DNA of 64,000 bases from Chlorops oryzae (lineage: Eukaryota > Arthropoda > Insecta > Diptera > Chloropidae): contig CM035806.1 of assembly GCA_020466095.1 (NCBI GenBank), positions 19,466,571 through 19,530,570 on the forward strand. The letters are read 5' to 3'. Made by a program: the position numbers and the translations under genes. This document shows, piece after piece, positions 13,101 to 25,100 of the stretch (position 1 is its first letter; every line of letters begins with the position of its first letter). The notes under the pieces were generated by a model. That model was not told the origin of the DNA and ran no database searches. It was given only the letters and a program-made list of their open reading frames with translations.

Positions 13101-16100
13101 TTCAATCGACGAATTAAATTTTGTTGAAAATTCCATAAAATTGGTGAAGATATTTTTTTTTCTATTTTAAAATAACAGTCAAAACCATCCTAAGAATAGC
13201 ATAACTTTGAAAAAAATACGCTTTTTCACAGTCGTCCTGTTGGCGTTTGATGTCTGTCGGCCGCTCTTTCTGTCTGTCTGTCTATCTTTTTGTCGCTCTG
13301 TCTGTGCCTTCATTGATAAAATATTCTCGTCAGGACAAAAAGCTTTGGTACTTCATACATAACTAATGCGTTTGATATTGACTTTAAAGTTGCTCATCTT
13401 TGGAGACGCGAAAAGTGAATCCATTAGCGTGGTTTCGTTCAATGTTTGTTGAACTTTTCAATATAAAATTTTTTTTTCATATTTTTTATGATAACACGAA
13501 TTTCTTGTCAAGAAAATACAAAATATTGACATGCACTCAAATTACATTGACACCAAATTGTGAGGAAAATATCAATGTTTTATTTTCATTTTTTTTTTAT
13601 TTTTGTAACACAAAAACATGATGGGAATGTGCTGCACACCAACAACTATATATAGCGTAAAATGCACATGGGCCAAAATTCTTTTTAATGCCTAAATATC
13701 TGTATCTGTCAATGAAATTCAGTTTCAATGAAGGATCAAAATACATTAATAACAAATTAATTTTACAAAAATGTATTCATACAACTAAAATCTCTAGTCG
13801 AATTCAAAAAATCAAATATAACCAAAACTCCATTTTGTTTCTCGCAAATACAGTAACATTGTTGTCTTTGACAAGACAAACAAGAGATGACAACAATGTT
13901 ACTGTAATTTCGAGTAAACAAAATTGAGTTGGTAATAATTGATTTCAATTCGACTAAGTATTACTTTTATGAATAAATTTTTGTAAAATTAATTTGTTAT
14001 AATTTGATCTCCTAGAAAACTTAAATTCATGACAGGACAGAAGTTTAGCGTTAAAAAGATTTGCCCACATATTTTTTGACAAAATAATCCGAAATGTGTC
14101 GTTAGTATTAAGAAAATATGAGGCTCAGAATATTGACTCCGAAACGAGTCTAACTTGAGTTCGAAATGAGTCCGATAATTTATCAAATACGTCGTCCAGA
14201 AAAATGAGTCCGAAAAGCGTTTAAAATATTTAGAAAATATGAATCTCGGAAAAACGAGTCGAAAATGAGCCCCAAAAGAGTCGAAAATGAGTTAAAAACG
14301 AGCCCGAAAAAGGTCAGAAATGAGCCCAAAATGAATCCGAAATGAGCCCGAAATGAATCCGAAATGAACCCAAAATGAATCCGAAATGAGTTCAAAATGA
14401 GCTCGAAATGAGTCATAAATGAGCCCGACATGAGTCCGAACCGAAACCAAAATGAGCCCGAAATGAATCCAAAATAAGCCCGAATTGAGACCAAAATAAG
14501 CCCGAAATTAGTCCAAAATGATTTTAAAATGAGTCCAAAATGAGTTCGATATTTTTTAGAAATCACACGGTGGAGAAAAATGAACCCCAAAAAAAGTCGA
14601 AAAGACCTATATGAGTCCGATAATCTTTAAAAAAAATATGGGTCTCAGACTCCATGGGTGTATCTAGAAATTGAGTAAGATAGGGATGGGGGGCCTGCAG
14701 GATAAAAATAGCGCATTTTATGCGATTTTTAAGACTTTTGCGTAGAGCTGGAGAACTATTGATAGTTGCGACCATCGATAGTTCCGATTGTCGATAGCCT
14801 GAACCATCGATAGTCTCGATAGTACTATCGGAAGGTATATTTTAAAATTTAAACTAATTTGGTTGGCAAATTGCTATTGATTCCAATCAAGCATGTTTCG
14901 GCTGTTTAACATTTCATTATCCACCATTTGAAAGTTTTAAATTAAAAAAATTATGGTGGTCCTATAAAAAAACTTCAAATTTAATAAAATATCGTGCAAA
15001 AGTATCCTTTCTCAATTTATATCATGTAATAATATACAAGAATTTTGATGCCTTTCTTACTCAATTCTCTAAACTTTGTAACTATAGCATCAGTGGTGCC
15101 AGTAATTTGGTGACACTTTTCTCTCCGATATTAAAAAAAAAATTCCTATATTTCTGTTTTCTATAGAAAAGTGATCAGTAAAAATCCCTTGGAAACAATT
15201 GAAATGATTTTGGGTTGAAGGTAAAAACGCAAAAAACCCCCGAAAACCGGTAAAAACCCCTCGATCTGGCATGATTGCATAGCATACGAAGTTTAGCATG
15301 ACGCCTAAAATTCTCATTTGATTTGTAAAATGGGACACATAAGACACGCAGAATTTCTGAAGATTTTTCACGAAGTGATGTAGCAAGAATTTGTGTCGGT
15401 TGGTCTTATTTATGGGTTTGCTAGGGACGGGGAGCTGTCAATAGTTCGATAATCGATAGGTTCAATAATCGATAGTTTGAATCGATTGCCTAAATAATCG
15501 ATAGTTTTAATAATCTATGGGTTCAATAATCGTTAGTTTATATTATCGATAGTTTCAATAAAAGATCGTCTAAATGCTCGATCTTTTCAATAATCGATAG
15601 TTTCAATAATCGATAGGTCCAATAATCCATCGTATAATCGATTGTTTCGATAAACGATAATTTTGATAATCGAAAGTGAAACTTTCGAGCGACTGTCGCC
15701 CTAATCCAAAAAAGGGCATTTTTGAGAATCTGTCCATTTCGAAAAACCGAAAGCCCTCTCTGTCTAACCATAATCAATATTGCAAAGTGGTAGTTTTTGG
15801 TAAAAAAAAATGTTCGTACCTGATTGTGGACACCCTCGTATAATCGCTTTAAATCTTAAAAATATGAAGTTGAATGCGTATAAATAAATTAAAAGAATAA
15901 GAAGTTTTTAATTTATTTTGAATAAAAAGGCCTTAAGTGGCAATTTATCTGCATCGAAATGCAATGCTGTCGTATACGTAATGTAACAGCCTACAATATT
16001 CTCTTAAATAACATTCCTCATACGTCGGGTTTTAAACCAAGAATTTCTCCATAATTATTTGCTCAGATTATGTGTGCTGTCTAAATAGAACTTTGGTATT

Positions 16101-19100
16101 CTATCAACTATTGAAACATCAAAAAGAGGGGGAGGGTGTCCACAATCGGTGACTCTCCCCTATATGATTTCGAACTTATATATTTCCAAGATTTGGAAAC
16201 ACATGCATTTTCAATTCCGAAATGAGCTCATAAGCGACCCATATAAGACTCCTAATGTTCGCTGGAAATGCCATATGCTGTACACCTTTTGTGCTCTAAA
16301 GGCTTAAGGGTTACTCGTGAAATAACCTAACGTTACTCAAATAATTTCCCATATACACATACTCACTTAAGAGGGCAGCAGAGATCAGAAAAGGACAATC
16401 GTCCGACTTTATTACTTTTGGGTTATACCCATACCCATCAAGCTTTTCAGAAGAGATGCTCAACAATAGTGAAAAAAAAAGCTAATTTTCCTATTTTGCT
16501 GCGTATTTTTCTATCTCTTCAAATTCAGTTATGATAAAAATTCCAAATTTATTAAATGGATTTGAAAATCTTTGATTTAGGTCATGTCTTACTTAGCCAT
16601 AAGAAGAACGAAAAGAACGGATATCTTGATATCACAAAATTTCATGTCACTCGAGCCGTATATCCTTTTGATAAACCTGAGCACAAAAAGTCAAAATCGT
16701 TAAAAGGATTCCATTCGAAAGTTTCAGTTCTTTTTTCTTTTCTTTAAATTATTCAGGCATGCTCTAGAAAACGAATATGTTGGAAGAAGAAAATCGATAT
16801 CAATGTAATTTCAATAGAAATTTAAGCGAATTAGAATTTTTTTTTTTTATTCGAATTCGATATCTGGAGCAGTGGTTCCCAAAAGTCTCTTCCCAGCAGC
16901 GAAATGGTCAATGCATGCCAACAAGTCTTGCATCGACTAGAAGGTAATGTAAGCGCAATACAATTTTGGGGGAATGATCCCTAATATAATCAATTCTTTA
17001 TAATCGAATACTCTCATTCAATATGCTCGGCTTAAATTTACACGAGGTAATGGATTCTGGAATGGATGTTCATTATCTCAGAATCGATGAGGCATCAATG
17101 AAGAATGTACTACTTTCGCTGCTGGGACGTGCTAGTCCTAAACTCCTGGCATACGTTATGACTTTTACAAAAACAAATCATCACGAAGAGTATAGGGCCA
17201 GGGCACCCGTGATCTACAGAATTCCTGATTATTAAATGCTATCGAAAAGTAATAACAATTAAGTTTTCTCTCTTATATTCAGTACCCAATAAATTAGGTT
17301 CCTCTGTAAACAAAAAAAAAAAACAAAAAAAATTTAGGTATATATAAGATACTTAACTCTCAAGAAGAATTCCTAATTGACAACACACTGACAGCGAGAA
17401 AGCGCAAAAAACTTTCTGTCAGTTTAATGTACCTTTGTGTCGGCAAGAATGTAATATAAAATTTTTCTAATGCAATAACTTGGATCGCTGGAGGGACGTC
17501 AAAGGTAAATGGTCTCGCCAATTTGTAAGAAAAAAAATATAAAAAAAACTTTGGGAAATTCCAAGGGCATTTCGATGAAAAGACTCTCTAACACCAAAAA
17601 TAAATTAGTTTTGTTCTTTTATTTTGATGTCTGTCTGTCTATCTATCTCCCCCCTGAACACTAATAAGAACCACACAAGCACAAATATGTTTAAATATAA
17701 GGACCAGCAAAGATGAAGAACATCATTTAACCATTTGTACCTACATATTAAATTGTGAACTTCAAATATCAACGAAATGTTTACATCACCGACCACAGAA
17801 AGGCAAAGTAATACCGTAATACAGTGCTTAATTCACACTTAAATTTGTATTTAACGAATTTACTTAGCTTTAGTAGCGACACGACACATGAAGCCCAAAA
17901 TGTGTTTGACTCCAATGAAACTCATGCTGCTGCTTTGTGTATTTACTCGGAGCACTTAGGTACTTAGGGCATTAAATCGCATCAGTGATGAACATGACTT
18001 TATTTGCATAATTTAATGCAGACATTTGCCTTTTAACAGGATCCATTAACGTTAAGAGTACACTGTGGTATGTGCGAAAATTTATGCCCATTTCAGAGAT
18101 AGATAAGCGATCATCTATCGCTATTAACCTAATAAGCACTTAATTCCATGGGAGTATAATAACTATTTTTCAAATTAACAAGAATTTGACAGCACTTCAT
18201 TAACCCATTAACTCCCACAGACCTATTTTTAGGAAAATATATTCATATGTGTACCATATTTTAGTCTACGTATACATATATACGTATGTGGCTTTGTAGT
18301 TCCTTAACCCTGAAATACTTTCCAAACGAGTCAAGGAATCGAAACTTCGTAGTGATATTTATGAGTCCGAAGTTCTTACAAAATGCTAGATTCAGACACA
18401 TGTGAGTCCGAATTAATGCGTACATATACATATATGGGGCGCAGAACCAGCTGACACTGACGAGTTTAGCGTCTGTTCGGATCGTTCAGACACTACTCCT
18501 GTCAATGACGGTCTGGGGTGCTATTCACTTACAAGGCCAAAAGGGCTTTGTCAAGGTAACCTTCGCCCAAAAGAGACAATTCAAGTTATACTTGAGTCAA
18601 GGTCTCTCCAGGGAAGCTGCCCTTGATAGGGTTTCGGAACTTACGCCAGAAGCTCCCATTAAACGACGAAGGAACGTAGTCCACTAGGAATTTCTGTGAC
18701 TAGAAAACATATTAGAAGTTCTTCTCTACATGCGATTCTGGATTTTATAAGGAAGGCTATGAAGGGCTTTTCTTAAAATAAGTTAATCCTGGCCTACTTG
18801 ATTTAACGCACATCTGTTTATGATTATTATGGGGCGCAGAAGCATGACTCCGAAATGGGTCTAAAATATGTAAGAAATACGCGGTTCAAATAAGTCTGAA
18901 ATGCGCACAAATATAGTCCGATATGAGTATGGAAAGAATCATTTGTGACTCTTATAAAGACTCATTCGATGCATAACGGACTCATACTGACAACCTACAC
19001 AAGAAAGAAATCGTTATTCTTAAGACTCTCTAATATATTAAGAGCTAATGAAGCTAATTACGAGGGCTCCAACTAAATGATCAAAATTAGTTTTAACTCA

Positions 19101-22100
19101 GCCAAATTGAACAATAAATCCACACTTTAAATAAAAAAAAAAAAAAGAAACCAGTAAAGCGCAAATGACCCAAATTAGACGGTATAATAAAATGTGGGAG
19201 GATATAATTTTAGGCTGACGTAAATAGAAGCTCATCGTTATACCTACTAACTATATTCTAGCACAATCTTCCTTGGCCTGCCAACCAATGTAAGCCATAA
19301 ACACGTCAAAAGAATTAATTGCTGTACAAATTAAAGCAAAAAGCAAAAATTTTTACAAAATTCAATAAATCCACTCATGTCTCTCCGGCAAAGGGTGAAT
19401 GTTGTAAGATAACTTCATTGCGAATTCCGACAAAATGAAGAATTTCATTTTTTTTTTTTTCCCCGGAAACGAATTACCTTAGAAAGCAGTCAAGTCTTTA
19501 AAAAAAAAAAGAAAAAATTCCTCTGATGCATTTTAGTGCCTTCGAGTTTGTTTTTATACCCGATACACTCTGTGTCGTGGGTATATTGCATTTGTGGGTA
19601 CGTGTGTAACACCCATAACCAGAACCTGATGACTACCGTCACCAGGAGATTCGATTTAGACATGTCCGTCAGTCTGTCCGTCTGTCTGTATATAGTTTTC
19701 TTATCGAAGGAGTTGAGCTATCTTGACGAAATTATGGTATGCGTGCTCACTGGGACATGAGTAAGAACAAGTTCGTGAATGGGTCCGATCGGACCATTTT
19801 TGAGGATACCGTCAGTACGAGGGTTTGTCACAAAAATCCCAAAACTACCCCAAAAGCAGACTTTTTCGAAATATTTCAGTGGCTTTTGAAATTTTAGCGC
19901 AGATTTAAGCTTCCGATTAGAGTTTTTAAAAAAATAGAAAAAGTGGGCGTGGCAAAGGGGCGGTTTTCATAAAGAAATTGAACAAAATTCGGTATATGGG
20001 GGCCCTCCTTATGGCCTTGAAAATCTCTAGAATATTCTTTCTTAATGATTTTGTTTTTTGGGAGTGCTTTAAAAGCTATCTAAACATGTGTGTCTGTGAC
20101 TATAACACCCTTGCTTGGTTTTTTGTTTTTTTTTTGTTTTTGTAAACACAACTGAAAGGTATTTTGCAACAGCATGGCCTTGCGGTACACCTTGTAGACA
20201 GAGTGGCCAGCTGTAGAATATCACCTGCGGAGTATATATTTCATAAGACTGTGGTTTTTCTTTACCCTTTCACAGTCGACCAGCTTTCACCTTGTCAGTC
20301 ATTACCAAGTGCAATTGCAAAAATTCCAGTCCAAGCTCAATAGCACTGACACATCTTTAAGGTCATCGAGTATTAACAAAATTTTGATTTCAGTTCATGA
20401 ATGTTCTTGGTAAATATAGCTGATATATGTATGGCTGAGAATTAAATCGCGATTTTTGGTTTTGCTCTCCCACCTATCGCTACATCTCTTAAACCCTTCA
20501 ATATTGCATTTTCCTGGCCACAACAAATTTTAGCCTGACCTGGAGAGCTGGAGAAAATAACTGTAATAATAACTGTACGAAAAAGCTTCATCTAGTACAC
20601 GGCAAAGAATGGCAAAAGACTCAAAAAATTCATAATTTTTTCACATCTATCCGTAGCTCTCAAGCCGGTACGAATTCTATGAAAAGCTTTTTTATACCCG
20701 ACACACTCTGTGTCGAGGGTATATTGCGTTTGTTGGGTTGTGTGTAACACCCAGAACCAGTCGAGATAGACCATACAAAATGTATATAGAAATGATCAGC
20801 GTCACCAGGAGATTCGATTTAGACATGTCCGTCTGTCCGTCTGTCTGTCTGTCTGTCCGTCTGTCTGTTTGTCTGTATACAGTTATCTTATCGAAGGAGT
20901 TGAGCTATCTTGACAAAATTTGGTATGCGTGCTCACGGGGACATGAGTAAGAACAAGTTCGAGAATGGACCCGATCGGACCATTTTTAGGGGTACCTCCA
21001 GTACTAGGGTCTGTTACGAAAATCACAAAAACTGCTCTAAACTCGAAGTTTTTCAACATATTTTGATGAAATTTGATATTTGAACATGTTTCAAGGCAAG
21101 TAATACGATTTCCAAAAATTTTAAAAGTGGGCGTGGCAGAAGGGCGTTTTTCGAAAATGGTCCCCTAAACCCGAACTTCAAATGGGACTTGAACGAAAGT
21201 TGGCTATTATGTTTCTTTTGTAGCCATAAACATTCTCCCAAAAAATTTCCTGGATCGGTCCATTATTAAGGGTACCTCCAGTACTAGGGTCTGTCACAAA
21301 AATCTCAAAACTGCCTCAAAATCGGACTTTTTCCAAATATTTCAATGAAACTTAGGATTTGAGCGTATATCTAAGCCTCCGATTAGTATTCCAAAAAATT
21401 GGAAAAGTGGGCGTGGCAGAGGGGCAGTTTTCATAAAGAAATATAACAAAAGTCGGTGTATTGGGCCCCCATATGGCCTTAACACTTCTTGATATTAAAA
21501 ATTATTTGAACACGTGTGTCTGTGTCGGGTATTCTATTGTCAGGCTCGCCTGACTATAACACCCTTACTTGTTTTAAATTAAAACAAGTAAGAAAGCTAA
21601 AGTCGGTCAAGCCCGACTTTGAAATACCCAGCGTCCCGACATTATGAGCGCACTATGTTTTGCTTCTCTATTTGTGGGCGTGGCAGTGGGTGGGCCACAA
21701 AAAATATTTTCCTTCACCTTTAATTCCCCTTGATGAACCTATGGTGCGAATTTGAAGCTTCTACGCCTTTTACTTCGGAAGTTATGAAAAATCTTCATTT
21801 ATGGGCGTGGCAGTGGGCGGGCCACATAAATTTTTTCCCTACACCTTTCTTTCGCCTTAGTGAACCTATGTTGCGAATTTGGAGCTTCTGCGCCTCTTAC
21901 TTCGGAAGTTACGAAAAATCTTTATTTGTGGGCGTGGCAGTGGGCGGGCCACATAAAATTTTTTTCCTACACCTTTCATTCGCCATGGTGAACCTATGTT
22001 GCGAATTTGGAGCTTCTACGCCTTTTACTTCGGAAGTTACGAAAAATCTTTATTTGTGGGCGTGGCAGTGGGCGGGCCACATAAAATTTTTTTTCCTACA

Positions 22101-25100
22101 CCTTTCATTCGCCTTGGTGAACCTATGTTGCGAATTCGAAGCTTATACGCCTTTTACTTCGGAAGTTACGAGAAGTCTTCATTTGTGGGCGTGGCAGTGG
22201 GCGGGCCACAAAAAATTTTTTCCTACACCTTTGATTCGCCTTGGTGAACCTATGTTGCGAATTTGAAGCTTCTACGCCTTTTACTTCGGAAGTTACGAAA
22301 ATTCTCTATTTGTGGGCGTGGCAGTGGGCGGGCTACATAAATTTTTATTTCTACACCTTTCATTTGCCTTGGTCAACCTATGCTGCGAATTTGAAGCTTC
22401 TACGCCTTTTACTTCACAAGTTACGATAAGCCCTTATTTTTGGGCTTATTTGTGGGCGTGGCTCGAGGAGGGCGGCGTCCATTTTTTGCCAGCAAATGTC
22501 CCTTTTGGTAGCTTACCAGCACACCAAATATCAATGAAATGTGTTGAGTGGTTCGCAAGTTACAAGCATTTTACTGAAAACACAATAAATTAATTTGTGG
22601 GCGTGGCAGTGGGCGGATGTCTCCCATTTTTACTTAGGATCATACTCGGACCCCGATATACATGTGTGCCAAATTTCGACTTCATTGGTTCAGCCGTTTC
22701 GGAGGAGATCCGACCACGGACGGACGGACAGACGGACAGACGGACAGACGGACAGACGGTCAGACGGACAGACGGACAGACGGACAGACGGACATGTCTA
22801 AATCGATTCAGTTTTTGATCCTGATCATTTCTATATATATTTTTCTATATCTCCGATGCTTAATTCTCCCTGTTACAAGATTTGCACAAAACTAATATAC
22901 CCCGCTTACGCTGGGTATAATGAAGGGAAAATGAAACTCCTACGAGCAAACCAATTGTGTCCTGCAAATCCCAAGAAGATTTTAAAATGTCCTCTTGTCA
23001 TTTACGGTGGGGGAACAATCATCAGAAGCATGCTTTTAAATTTTTTTCAAAAAACTGATTACAGCTAGTCCTTTTTGGAGCAGTTTGGAACTATACCCAA
23101 ACTAGACTTAGAATTTTTCACTTAATCTATAATTAAACTTTCATCGTCATGAATTTTTCGGATTTTTTAGGTTTTTGGTCCAAAACTCTCTAAGCTTCCT
23201 CTTGCCACCAAAATTTTTTTGGTTAATGTCTTATAATTGTTCAATATACCTCTGTGGCCAATATAAGCACTACCAAACCACTCATTCTCTCGCTACGCCC
23301 CTGGCTTTGGGTAAATATGATTTTGAAAAAAGAATGCGACTCTTAAAAAACAATTTCCTGAAATTCAATATGGTCACCTTGTTTTTTTTTAACCAGCACT
23401 CTCATAGCGTTTCTACGAACAGTTTTCATAGAACGAATGTTCAGGAATTTTCAGTTATATAGTATAGTATGTATATGGAAAATTCATTGCGTACTAGCTG
23501 CTGGCTTATTTCATCTTGCTATTTTCGGAAAACCACTTAAACCAAAATTCACCTTAAAATATCGAAAGCAACACAAGGAAAGAATGATTTTGTTGCCATG
23601 AAAACCCAGCACAAACATTCTGATCTAGTATAAATTTACCAATAATAAGCTAAAAGCCATCCAACGTCAGAATCGTGGGCTTACCAGAGAACAAAACATG
23701 CCATTAAAAAAAAAAAAAAAAAACTTACAATGTTTACTTTTTGTTGGAATCAAAAAAACAAAAAAAAGAGAGAAAAGCACGCGCAAAAATACTTTTCAAG
23801 GAGCCAATTAGGATGGCAACCAAGTAACCAGCTAACCAACTGGGAAATTAGTTAAGATGCTACATGTTTTCATGTTTTTCTTCCATTTTGCTTTTTTTTT
23901 ATTTTTTTTTTATTTTTATTATTTTGCGTTTTGCTACTAGTCTTTGCGCACTTTTCTCTTCTTCCTCTTTTGAATGGTTTTTAAGACCAAATCAAGCACA
24001 GTCGAATGTGTGCAATCAAAACACCTGTACGTACAATGAATTCTACTGGAACAATATCGACAACTTTATGAAGGCATTCTCGCATGTTCACTGGAAAAAG
24101 TAAAGGACGGTGGACCCGACTACTGCAGGCAGGGGCTTACAAAGAGAAAGAGTGCTTTGGTAGTGCTTATATTTGCCACAGTGGTGTATGGAACAATTAT
24201 AAGACATTTTAATATTGGATAAGTGAGAAATTCTAAGAATTTTGGGACTTAAATGTTTTCTAAAAACTGATTACAACTAGTCTAGTTTGGGTCTAGTTCC
24301 AAACTGGTCCAAAAAAGACTAGTTGTAATAAGTTTTTTGAGAACATTTTTGCTTCAAAATTCTTAGAATTCTTCACTTATTCTATATTAAAAACTTCATC
24401 GAAATTGGACGTAATGAATTTTTTGGGTTTTTGGTCCACATTTTCTAAACTTCCTCTAACACCCCCAATTTTTTTTTTTTTTGTTAATGTCTTATAATTG
24501 TTCCACATACCACTGTGGCAAATATAAGCACTACCAAAGCACTCTTTCTCTCGGTACGCCCATGACTGTAGGTAGGTAGGTAGGTTGAAGTGGCTGCCAC
24601 TTAAGGCCGTTAATCGGCCCATTGTGATACCACGGAGGTTTTCTTGTGTTTGTGTGAGTGTATATGTCTTTTTATGTAGTGTGCCCCTAACATGCGATTT
24701 TTGAAAAACCAGTGCTAGGCTTGGAACATTACACTCCGTTTCGCCTGTGCGGGGAATCGAACTTCGGACCCTGGGATTAAGAGCATAGCACGCAACCCCT
24801 ACGCTATCCCAGAGCCACCTGTAGGTATGTATTGAAGACGAAAAAGAATATGAAAAAAAAATAAATGGCTAAAGAAACACAATTTTTAATTCTTTGTCGG
24901 GAATATCCCTGAAGAATGTCTGGCCTAAATTAATTGATTCATAATGGTTTCCGTTTCGAGAAAAAAAATAAAAATTTCCCATATAATTTTATTGCACATT
25001 TTTATGTCCTTCTGCCCGTCATAATAACAGGAATTTTTTGCGGTTGAAACAATCATGGCAATATGGGTATGAAAAGAACGTTCGTATGTATGTACAATGT

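Noticed and set aside
14183..14590. 135-aa Phe-rich minus ORF
   Set aside because: Read-out of a degenerate 9-bp repeat, which keeps the frame open.
21730..22266. 178-aa ORF with repeated LWAWQWAGH blocks
   Set aside because: It is the 127-129-bp tandem repeat of INE-1-like copy E read in frame by chance; other frames are also open.
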